Below the pieces are notes generated by a model. The model made no database searches. It was given only the letters and a program-made list of their open reading frames with translations, and had not been told where the DNA came from. The position numbers were made by a program, and so were the translations under genes. DNA of 64,000 nt from Carposina sasakii. Taxonomy: Eukaryota; Arthropoda; Insecta; Lepidoptera; Carposinidae. Positions 1 to 9,800 of this stretch are shown one piece after another (position 1 is the stretch's first letter; every line of letters begins with the position of its first letter). The DNA is taken from assembly GCA_014607495.2 (NCBI GenBank), contig CP053148.1, forward strand, positions 8,680,001 to 8,744,000, in the 5' to 3' direction.

Positions 1-146
1 GCTCAAACAACCAATCAACGATGCCCATTAGGTCATGTGATTTAATGGCGTCAGTTGCATTACTCATACAATTTTGTCCGTGAATTTTTAATGATTTATA
101 ATTGTTTTAATTGTGTCATTAACTGGATTTAGCGAAAAAACAAATA

Positions 147-401
147 ATGGATACTAATGTTACGCCAATAACTAATAGGTTTGCACGTAAACGACTTGAA
201 AACCCCGAAAAATGGAAGCGGAATGTGGACAAGAAGTTCAGATACATACTAGCCTCAGGGCTGTCACTATACACATGGTTTGTGCATTTTGGTTTCGGTT
301 TGGTACTAAGTTTTTTTGTGTTCATTCTAGATATTCTTCAAAAAGTGCTCCAGAATGAGCATACACCCATAATACTAAATCGCTACAGCATGCTTCGCTA
401 A
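147..401 (+). CDS. Possible partial first exon, basic N-terminal region
   Basis: An 84-codon frame opens with a basic segment that includes 'NPEKWKRNVDKKFR'. That pattern (P-x-x-W-K-R-N-V-x-K) resembles the N-terminus of many uncharacterised arthropod proteins, often associated with transposons, in which this segment is an N-terminal exon. After about residue 32 the translation turns hydrophobic and looks non-coding, so only the first ~100 bases are likely to be real coding sequence. No clear donor and no downstream partner exon were found. It may be a decayed transposon gene. Confidence 0.25.
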   Translation: MDTNVTPITNRFARKRLENPEKWKRNVDKKFRYILASGLSLYTWFVHFGFGLVLSFFVFILDILQKVLQNEHTPIILNRYSMLR

Positions 402-439
402 AAATGGCTGAAATATTAAAATTACACCAAAAATTATAT

Positions 440-2290
440 TCTTCTTCTTCTTTCTTTCTTTATTGTACACACACACATAAATAAAAAATAACACAATTAA
501 AATAAATATTGTACAAAGGCGAGCTTATCTCTATAAGAGATCTCTTCCAGCTAACCCGAACAAAAATATTAAAAAAAAGACATATCACAGAATAGATAAA
601 ACACATGTGCACAGAGGAAGAAAAAAAATAATACAGATAACAAAGAATAAACAAATACTATACATACTAGTTTTCAAACATATTCCATAATAACCTACTA
701 CCTACTAACTTCAGAGAGACAAGTAGTGCTCCTTAAGTCTCTTCTTAAAAATGCCGATGGTACGACAATCCCTCACCGAGTGGGGTAAGGAATTCCAAAG
801 CTTGACCGCGTTAACTGTGAAGGAGTAACCATATGCTCCGGTGTTGTGTTGAGGAGTTTTCAACATAGACGCAGTGATAGACCTAAGAGGTCTGTGTCTG
901 GAGAAAAGATATTGAAATCTCTCAACAAGATACTCCGGAGAAGGGCCACTGTACAGAATCTTATAAAGTAGTATAAGTACGTGAGCATTCCGGCGAAGGC
1001 GGATAGGGAGCCATTTTAACTCTTTACGAAGATGAGATACATGGTCATACTTGCGTAAGCCATATATAAATCGAATTCCTAGATTTTGGAGCCGTTCGAG
1101 TTTATTTAGCAGCTCCTCATTGGCGTCAAGATAGCAAACATCCGCATAATCAATAAGGGGAAGAATAAGTGATTGTGCGAGGGTTATTTTGGTCTTAATA
1201 GGAAGAAAGTTCTGTAGGCGTTTAAGAGAATGAAAAGTGGAATGGACTCTCTTACTAACTTCGTTAATCTGTGCTGACCACGACATTGTACAATCGAACA
1301 TAACCCCCAAATTCTTGGCTTTGTCAGCAAGTGGTATAATAGTGTGGTTATATAAGATTTCGGGAATGACTGTTGGAGACTGGTTTAAAGTATTCAACAG
1401 ATGCTTGCTGCCAATTATCATAGCCTGCGACTTACTGGGATTCACTAGAAGACCAAAAGATTGCGCCCAAGCAAAAATTCTTTCCAGATCTCCATTCATA
1501 CTCTGCACGGCCAGCGCCACATCATCGGCAACAAAATGTCGATAGAGCTGTAAGTCGTCGGCATAGAGATGGAATTTGGAAGTTATTACGTCCGCTACAG
1601 AGTTAATAAAAACGGAAAATAGAAGAGGCGAAAGAACACAACCCTGGGGTACACCCGCAGTGAGGTCACACCAGTCTGATGAAATATCATCCGAGCGTAT
1701 GCACTGCCGTCGGCCCCTTAAATAAGAATTAAACCACTCTAAAGCCAGAGGAGACACGTTCAGAGAGCGGAGGATGCCGAGCAGAATATCGCAGTCGACA
1801 CTGTTGAAGGCGCTGCTGAAGTCTAACAACGTAAGTACAGTAAGTTGTTTGCTATCGGCAGCTTGTCTTATGTCTTCCGTAACTTTGAGTAACGCAGTCG
1901 TTGTACTATGACCGGGCCTAAACCCAGATTGAAAAGGATTCAATAGTTTATTTTTGGACAGGAATGAGGATAGTTGTTGGTGAACTAACGATTCAAGGAC
2001 TTTCGAGAGAATGGGAAGGATTGAAATAGGGCGGTATTGAGAAAAGGAAGTGGGATTTGATGTTTTGGGTAAAGGAATGACACGTGCATTTTTCCAGGCT
2101 GCAGGGAAGGAGCTCGTGGACAGGGAGTAGTTTAAAATGTGTTCTAGGATAGGCACGAGCTCGTCGAGGATAGGGTGCAACATTTGAGACCAGATTCCGT
2201 CATCACCGACAGCTTTTATACGGCGAGGATGGCTTTACTAACGTCACTCCTGGTCACAGAACTAAAGGTAAAAGAATCCTTTACAATTTT
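440..2290 (-). mobile_element. 5'-truncated non-LTR retrotransposon (CR1/jockey-like LINE)
   Basis: This minus-strand element includes the reverse transcriptase at 711-2183. Its 3' untranslated tail runs to about 440 and ends in an A-rich (TTC)n-complement stretch. The coding sequence continues upstream of the first ATG (translated AVGDDGIW motif, about 2190-2215). It then needs a frameshift near 2216-2222 to join a further in-frame segment (SSVTRSDVSKAILAV), after which homology stops near 2290. The endonuclease domain is absent, as expected for a 5'-truncated LINE copy. Confidence 0.85.
711..2183 (-). pseudogene. Non-LTR reverse transcriptase (truncated LINE ORF2)
   Basis: A 490-residue open stretch encodes the reverse transcriptase of a CR1/jockey-type LINE. 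It would copy element RNA at a nicked chromosomal target. Visible motifs are the finger/palm box 'FQSGFRPGHSTTTALL' (about residue 84), the first catalytic aspartate in 'LLDFSSAFNSVD' (D121), 'GVPQGCVLSPLLF' (about 178) and the catalytic YADD at 207-210. The C-terminal domain typical of these LINEs (LxWLPIRxRR, 'RHRPLRS') follows. The marked ATG is internal, because the reading frame and homology continue upstream. With no endonuclease and an upstream frameshift, this copy cannot move on its own. Confidence 0.85.
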
Positions 2291-3387
2291 ATTCCTTTTA
2301 TTTATTCCTTTACAAAAAAACAAGACCAGGATAGCATGTCATTAAAATTTTGTTCAATTGAGCCGGTAAAGCCTACATCCTGTATAAGCACAACGTGACG
2401 TAGTTTAAGTATTAATTTCATATTAATATATTTTCCTATTTTTTTTTAAGTCTTGTCACACCCCTGAATCCATTTTTATTTCGTTAAATTCAAATACGGC
2501 AATGTGGCAATCATTTGAGATCAAAGACAGCATTCTGCATGATGATTGGTAACAAACACGGCATTCTTTATATTTTAGTAGCAAAACCGGCATTCTGCAG
2601 AATTTAAACTAAATTCCTGGTAATGTGGTCTAACTTAATCCCAAAATGATGCACATAGCGTATTTTTATAACATAAAGGTAACTAATTTTTATATTGGAG
2701 TAACGTCATCTGTCAAGCAAAATAAATAGAACGATTTTATTGATTTGTCAATATTTCATCAAAGTGCAGATTGCCACCTTTGAAACTATACGACTCAAAT
2801 ATGAACCTACTTAATAACTCAAACAACAAATCATAGAATTCACAATAATTTCCATTAAAACAGGATTATTATTTCATATTTGTATCTATTAAGCCTAATA
2901 AAAAGCACAGGTACTCACTGATATGTTTTAATGCACTCGCCACCAACAGGGTATCTTCGGGCTGAGAGCTGCAAGGTACCAAGGGCTGCACTTGCTTTAG
3001 GCACCTAGGCTATCTATAGATGTTCCCTCCCCTGCTCCCACATTTCCAGGCAGGGGTTTGTGCGGCGTACATTAATTAAATCATCGATCGCCTGCACTCT
3101 GCCGTCATGTCACAAGACTAGGTCAATCAGCTAGCTAGGTAAATCGCTGAAATGAATCATGCATTTTAGTTGATTAGCTAGACGGGTCAAAAGTGAGTGC
3201 AATTTCTTGCACACTTCTGTTAAGGCTTGTTGGGGGTGATGGATGTGACTAGTATACAGTACGAGTATCCATATGCATGTATCACCACAACAGATATTAT
3301 AATACTGCTACGAGTACACATAAATATCTAACAAAAAGCCGCTATACTCGTACATATGTAGCAACTTGATCAATTATATTTTTAACT
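2291..3387. other. Intergenic, no gene seen
   Basis: AT-rich spacer with no supported coding exon. Around 2490-2600 the short motif CGGCATTCT and variants occur three times (AATACGGCAATG, ACGGCATTCTTT, CCGGCATTCTGC), suggesting remains of an old repeat. 2930-3250 is more GC-rich but shows no recognisable domain. Confidence 0.4.
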
Positions 3388-3760
3388 AGTGGACGCCCGC
3401 GACTCCGTCCGTGTGGACTGCAGAAAAAACAAAATGTCGAAATTATCCGGGATAAAAACATTTTCCCGGGATAAAAAGTAGCCTATATGTTAAGTAAAGT
3501 GGGACCTGTCACAATAAGTATATTCCTGAAAACTGCATCGAAATCGGTTTAGCCGTTTCTAAGATTAGCGTGCACAAACATCGATCTGTTAGATATAGAC
3601 TAGTGGACGCCCGCGACTCCGTCCGCGTGGACTGCAGAAAAAACAAAATGTCGAAATTATCCGGGATAAAACTATTTTACCGGGATAAAAGTAAAGTAGC
3701 CTATAGGTATGTTAAGTGGGACCTATATACATTACTTAGGTATTCAGCTGAATAAAGAGT
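3388..3760 (+). repeat. Two tandem RTE-type LINE 3'-end copies
   Basis: Two adjacent copies begin 'AGTGGACGCCCGCGACTCCG' (about 3388 and 3602). They continue through the same body: a CCGGGATAAAA box, then 'TAGCCTATATGTTAAGT', and in the first copy the 'GCATCGAAATCGGTTTAGCC' and 'GATTAGCGTGCACAAAC' tail. This is the 3' region of an RTE-clade LINE abundant in Lepidoptera. The second copy is cut short near 3760. Confidence 0.75.
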
Positions 3761-3995
3761 AACATGGTCTCTTAACCAGTTGATATTCAGCTCTTACAAC
3801 ACCTGTTACCCCTTATAACTCTCTTAAATATCTGATTCTGTGCTCTTAAGCAGCTTATGTGACATTAGAGCTGAATAATTTGTGTCCATTTAAGTGGTTT
3901 AAGGGCTGTATAAGCTCGGAATCAGCTTTTATGCAGCTTTCTTATACCACTTCAAGGGTAATTGTAGTCCAATATTCAGTTGCTATACAGTCTCT

Positions 3996-4100
3996 TGTGC
4001 AACTTGGGCTGTCACAACATATTCTTGAAAACTGCATCGTAATCGGTCCAGCCGTTTCTGAGATTAGCGTGCACAAACATCGATCCGTTACAATTTTATT
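3996..4100 (+). repeat. RTE-type LINE 3'-end fragment
   Basis: A short third piece of the same family: 'CTGTCACAACATATTCTTGA', followed by the GCATCGTAATCGG and GATTAGCGTGCACAAACATC blocks. Confidence 0.65.
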
Positions 4101-4592
4101 ATACAGGGTATTTGTGACAGCCAGGCAAATACTGAGATCCTGAACAAGTACCATTGTTTTGAATAATATGACAGTGTTATTAATTTTTGATTTAATTATA
4201 CGCAATGTTTGCCTTCCGCGCCAACAGGGTATATGTATGATTATTTTAAATTTCATTTTTATATTCTACGTAAAAAATGCCTTTGGAATGGCATATCTAA
4301 CTAACTAACTAAGTCATGGTATCAATATTTGCTCTGGCTGTCACAAACATCCTGTATGTATAGATATGTAGGTATACAGAGTGATTTTTGGTCGTCAACA
4401 AAACTACGGAATCTCCTCATCATCACGATCATTTTTCTTCATGGAAGTGTCTGGTTTCCAAAATATCAGGGTCCAAAGTTAAGTAAATAGACTGCGTTTT
4501 TCTGCATAAATGCACATTGACGCGTGTAGCAAGATTTTTTCACGAGAATTAATATCTGTCTCTAAAAAAACTAGCATAAACACTGGACACTA

Positions 4593-4818
4593 CAGGGTGT
4601 AACAATAAGATATAGAGAACCTATCTACAAAATTTGAGACCCGAGATCACATTTTTATTTTTCAAGATTGTATGATAATTCCTGAGGTATTTAAAAATTC
4701 TCCATACTATCGGGAAAAATAAAAATGTGATTTCGGGTCTCAAATTTTGTGGACAGGTTCTCTACAGTGGGCTATTTACATAGCTTTTCGCTTAACATAC
4801 CCTTTTTGTTACACCCTG
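4593..4818. mobile_element. Palindromic (fold-back) MITE, copy 1
   Basis: The ends are inverted: CAGGGTGTAACAA at the left and TTGTTACACCCTG at the right. The inverted homology continues inward through 'GAGAACCTATCTACAAAATT' and its partner 'AATTTTGTGGACAGGTTCTC', so most of the element can fold into one hairpin. TA flanks both ends. Empty copies of the surrounding repeat read '...CACTATAAATT', so TA was duplicated on insertion. Confidence 0.75.
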
Positions 4819-4918
4819 TATAAATTTTGCCCGATAAAGTAATTTAAAAAAATGTTCAAAAAAATTTACATCGTTTCCCAACATTATTTTGGCATAAACT
4901 TACTTTATTTGATGTATA

Positions 4919-5177
4919 CAGGGTGTAACAAAAAGGGTATGTTAAGCGAAAAGCTACGTAAATAGCCCACCGTAGAGAACCTATCCACAAGATTCGAGAC
5001 TCGAAATCACATGTTTATTTTTCAAGATTGTATGAAAATTCCTGAGATATTTAAAAATTCTCCATACTATCGGGAAAAATAAACATGTGATTTGGGTCTC
5101 AAATTTTGTGAATAGGTTCTCTACAGTCGGCTATTTACATAGCTTTTTGCTTAACATACCCTTTTTGTTACATCCTG
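4919..5177. mobile_element. Palindromic (fold-back) MITE, copy 2
   Basis: Same family as 4593-4818. It begins 'CAGGGTGTAACAAAAAGGGT' and ends 'CCCTTTTTGTTACATCCTG', with arms reaching the central 'TTCAAGATTGTATGAAAATT'. It sits in the same host repeat 100 bp further on, flanked by TA. Empty paralogues read 'GATGTATAGAGTA' at this site. Confidence 0.75.
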
Positions 5178-5227
5178 TAGAGTACGTACCCTTCGTTAAG
5201 GGTGGCAACGAAAAAACATCCTGTATA

Positions 5228-6116
5228 CGAGAAGAAGAAGATAGATAGAAATAGATAGTGGTTTGATTCCGTCTCCAAAAAATCCCGTATTTTAAGTTGA
5301 AAAATATTCTTGGCAGATACCTACTCGTAACTTAAGCAGGTGTATGTGAAAAAGGTAAGGATGGTGCTGGATCGGTCAGAACTTTGTTAAAATTGTTAGC
5401 AACCTCAAAAATATTGCGCCTTTTTAAATTGCTGTCTTAAAAGTCTCGAAATGGAACTAAAAATGTGGTCATAGAAAACTGTGTTCTGTTATGTCCACAC
5501 GACAACAGTGGCTCCACCAATTTATCTCGACTTTAAATCGTCTACATAAAATTTTCCTTTCCACACAAAGGTATCGGTACAATGAGATAGGTGACATTTG
5601 TTGTTATGGGGACCTACGTAGTAGAAATTTCGCTTTGCAACTAGGCATTCTCGAAGAAGGTTGATATCAGGCACGCAGCCGGCAGTAGAATGATTGAGTA
5701 AAGTACTTACCTACTTTGGTACTAACCTACTTACCTATGTTACCTTTTCATTTTGCATTGACCTACCCAGGGACGTCTATGTTACGAGTATGCCCCGAAT
5801 CCATGACCTACATACGTTCCTTACCTATTTATGAACTACATCACAGACCATATATTACCTAGTTATCTATCTACCTATTTATAAGTTTTACCTATAATAG
5901 GACAGCAACAGTAGTTTCAAAGACTAAATTGAAATGTAATGATATCGCCGATATCATGTGTTTTCCTTTCTAATTATATGTACCTACCTACCCAAGTAGG
6001 TATTGCTTACTTGCATATCTATAATCTGCATTCTACATATTATGAGTCCTTCGTTGATAGGTAAACAAGTAGGTATATTTAAGTTTTTATTAAGTATATT
6101 TAGTTAGCTAATATTT
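5228..6116. other. Intergenic, no gene seen
   Basis: No coding exon is supported. From about 5700 to 6060 the sequence is rich in degenerate CCTAC/ACCTA and their complements, a low-complexity pattern. A GAAGAAGAAGATAGATAG simple stretch lies at 5231-5260. Confidence 0.35.
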
Positions 6117-6416
6117 AGTCAACGGTCCAGCAAGGGATAGGGTCACCACCTACATGGTGATGCATGATTTTATATGCAGGTAAGCTAAATAAAACTTTAG
6201 TCGGAATACGATCTCTTCATGGGCTCATGTAAGTTGTTTCTGCAATTATTTTTCATTTTTACTAATTTTACACTTGTTCTTGAGGATTTTTCCGACGTTT
6301 CCATTGATCATTATATCCATTATAAATTCAGAAATCATTTACTAAAGACAATGGCTGTATGGGCTTAGTTCCCCTTGCCTTTCCTTCGGGATAAACTAAA
6401 AAAAAAACAGTCAGGT
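6117..6416 (+). repeat. LINE/SINE 3'-end family 'GGGATAAACTAAA', copy
   Basis: Matches the shared body 'TATATGCAGGTAAGC', 'CGATCTCTTCATGGGC', 'GTAAGTTGTTTCTGCAA', 'CCTTGCCTTTCCTTCGGGAT' and an A-rich end. Other copies lie at 36590, 47620, 49800, 49936, 50630 and 56365. Confidence 0.65.
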
Positions 6417-6735
6417 ATTTGGAAGCAGGGATTTGGTATCTCCTCTACATTTCTATGTTTGGAAGTTATTTTTTTATATTAGTATTAGGTGGAACAGGTA
6501 CGTTTTTTACCTCATCTGACCCATCTCTACTAAAACGCGCATTGATGTGCGGCAATTTACCGACATTGGCGCGAATTACATTTTTTGTCGCGATGATGAT
6601 TCGCGACAGGACGAACTCTTTGGCCAGACGTCTCGCGACAACGCGAATATTCGCCGATGTGGCCAAAGGATTACTAAAGATAATGGGCTTAATTTCCCTT
6701 GCCTTTCCTTCGGGATAAACTAAACAAAAAAAAAA
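6417..6735 (+). repeat. Second 'GGGATAAACTAAA' tail with unrelated body
   Basis: The end (6688-6735) repeats 'CCTTGCCTTTCCTTCGGGAT' plus AAACTAAAC and an A-rich tract. The body (6417-6680) differs and holds CGCGA-rich sequence. The run starts 'CAGGGATTTGGTATCTCCTC', a phrase that recurs near 36600 and, reversed, at 19350 and 44490. It ends only ~165 bp before the SURF1 start codon. Confidence 0.5.
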
Positions 6736-6899
6736 AGAAAAAGTGAGGTTATGTTTTGATTTGGCTGAATTGTAAAAAATCCAAATGTTATTTATCTTTC
6801 TGTTTCAGTATTTGTATTCCTACTAAGGTGTACAATCTATGCCAAAGAATCTATTCTACAAATTCATTTTAGTTATTGACAAAATACTTGTAGAAAGAT

Positions 6900-9800
6900 A
6901 TGTCTACAATTCTTCGCAATTTATGGCGTCCTTCAAATAAATTAATAGTATTTATACACAAATATCCAAAGAATGGTGTGATCAATACTATAAGATGTAA
7001 ATCGGACGTCGTCAAAACTCTAAACGTGTCGCAATTTAAAAAAAAAGACGAGTCGTTGGAAGTTCTGAAATGGTTTTTGTTGGTATGAAAATTTTTGCCT
7101 ATTTCTGAATAAACCTTGATTCGTATTAAATAAACCATACTTGTAACCCTTAATAAACCGTATACCTTCATAAATATAGTCCCAACAAAATGTTATGTAG
7201 GCAGGCTTTCAAAATAGCTTTAGATTTAATTTTGATACTAATCATAAACTGGTGGCAAGTTGTGAATATGTACTTATTGTTCTAAACTTGTTTATTTCTC
7301 TTAAAGAGTGAAGTATGTACTACATTAAAACTTGTTCTACAGATGATGCCAGTAACATCTTTCGGTTTAGGGTGTTGGCAAATTTATAGACTACAATGGA
7401 AATTGGAATTATTAGAACGAATGCATGCTAAAACAAATGCTGCACCCGTGAATATGCCTATGGAGTAAGTGTTTATATTTATTAATTACATTAATATTAA
7501 GAATCACAATATTTACAATCAAATTTTAGCACAAATTAAATCTGATTGGTAAAAAAAATTATAAATCTTGCCCCCATATCAGCTATATGTATTGACATGT
7601 CCTACTTAGGCTGCGTTTCTACTGAGGTGGAGCAGTGAGGAGTGGTGCATGAATTGACCAATTACTATTTCTTGTAATCTCAATTTCTCCGTAAGAAAGA
7701 GCATATGTCATGTTGTGATTGGTCAATTCATGCACCACTCCTCTCCGCTCTGCCTCAGTGGAAATGCAGTTTTTATCAACAGAAAATATGGCAATACACA
7801 CATACACATACCACTTCCATTTATTGAGTTTCAATAAATTCGATGAGTAATCCTCATTATAAACAGTCTTAAAAATATTTAGCAGTTTGGGGGCTAACCA
7901 GACGAAAATATTTTAACTAGTAATATGTCCGAAGTTTAGAAAATTTTGTTTTTAATATAATTATGTGAAAACACCAGCTTTTAAAACAACTATGTCTTCT
8001 TAATAGTTCAGATAATCAACAGTACATAATATTATAGTTAGTAGGTAGATAAATATTAGAGATGCGCCGAATATTCGAACCATATTCGGTATTCGGCGTA
8101 TTCGGCAACTTTTTCACTATTTGTATTCGGCCGAATCATTCGGTTTTGGCGTCGAATATATTCGGTTCGAGTATTTTCATATTTTTGCCTACACGTACGG
8201 TATAGCGCTAAGGACAAAACTTCTTATGTAACATTTATGTTCTACTAACGGCCGCCCAAAACTTCGTCCGCGTGAAAGGTATTACATCCGTGCGAAGCTA
8301 GCCCTAGTTATACTTTCTCAGGTTCTAGAGTACACAGGTAGTACGAAATTTCATTTCAATCTGTTCAGTAGTTTTGGCGTGAAAGCCAGACAGACATACA
8401 GAGTAACTTTCGCATTTAATATATTATTTTTGTATTAAATTTGAAAGATAATATATTAGTAAAGATTGTAAGTCAACAAAATCCCATTCCATCCCATTTA
8501 CTAGCAACGTTTTTGCAATAAAAACCGTTTTTGTTTTTATTTACAACGTAATCGTGCAATGTTTGAAGCAAAGTGACAGACAGTAGGGATGGCGATCAGA
8601 GATCGATTAATCGCAAAATAGATTTTATGAGCCCAAAAAATCGATTTTTCAAATCGATATTTAGTACTGAATCCATAAAACAAGTATGGTATAGAACGAT
8701 AGCGAGCGTGGCCGGTGATAAATTATGGTACATCCAAAATGCAAGGTGGCCAGTCGATAGAAAATTGCCCCATTTTGTGAAGTGGTGAAAGTGCTTATGA
8801 TGAAAAATCATCATCATCCTGCCCTTATCCTATTACGTAGGCGGGATGATAAGTAACTAGCCACTGCTATTTAAAAAGTTAAAATAAAAAAATATATATG
8901 TCATTTTTAAATTTGTATCTCTGGCCACTTGTGTTCTAAATTTGAATTTGATTGCGTGAAAATTTGTCAACTGTTTTCAAAATGGATAAAATTGAACAAA
9001 GAGCGGTGATAAAGTTTCTTCATATGAAGGGCATGAAGGGGAAAGATATCTATGACGAGTTAAAGAATGTTTTGGGTGAATGTGCTCCTTCTTATGCCAT
9101 AGTAAAAAACTGAGTGGCTGAGTTTAAACGCGGTCGTATATGTGTCCAAGATGAAGCCCGCCCCGAAAGTCCAAAAATCGTCACGATTCTGGAAATGGTC
9201 GTGAAAGTACATGATATGGTTTTAGCAGATCGACGATTGAAGTTATCTGAAATAGCTGACACTACAGATATCTCAAAAGAACGGGTACATCATATCCTAA
9301 GTGAGGAATTAAATATGAAAACGTTATCGGCCCGTTGGGTGCCGCGATTGCTTACGCACGATCAAAAAAGGATTCGGGTGCAAAACTCAAAAGAATGTCT
9401 GGACCGTTTTCGGAGTAATAAGGCCGATTTTTTACGTCGATTTGTAACAACAGACGAAACATGGGTTCATCGTTACACGCCAGAATAAAAAATTCAATCA
9501 AAACAGTGGACTCAATCGGGATGCCCGGCTCCAAAAAAAGCCATGGCTGTAAAGTCGGCTGGAAAAGTGATGGGTTCCGTCTTTTGGGATGCAGATGGGA
9601 TCTTGATGATATATTACCTTCCTAAAGGTCAAACAATTAATGGAGAATACTACGCTAATCTTCTAGATAAGCTTCATCAATGTATTCAGCAAAAACGACC
9701 AAGTTTTGCGAAAAAAAATCATCTTCCACCAAGACAACGCTAGGGTTCACACATGTGTTAAAGCTATGGCAAAAATCAACGAATTGAAGTATGATTTGCT

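Larger units (their letters stand above)
4374..5227 (-). mobile_element. ~375-bp CAGGGTG-ended repeat, reverse copy, split by two fold-back elements
   Basis: Reverse-orientation member of an interspersed family seen several times in this window (12191-12518, 17927-18307, 62240-62614). It starts near 'GTGATTTTTGGTCGTCAAC' and ends 'GGGTGGCAACGAAAAAACAT' followed by CCTGTA. Its body is interrupted at 4593-4818 and 4919-5177 by two copies of a different palindromic element. The host family itself is TA-flanked with CAGGGTG ends, so it is probably a non-autonomous Tc1/mariner-like element. Confidence 0.65.
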
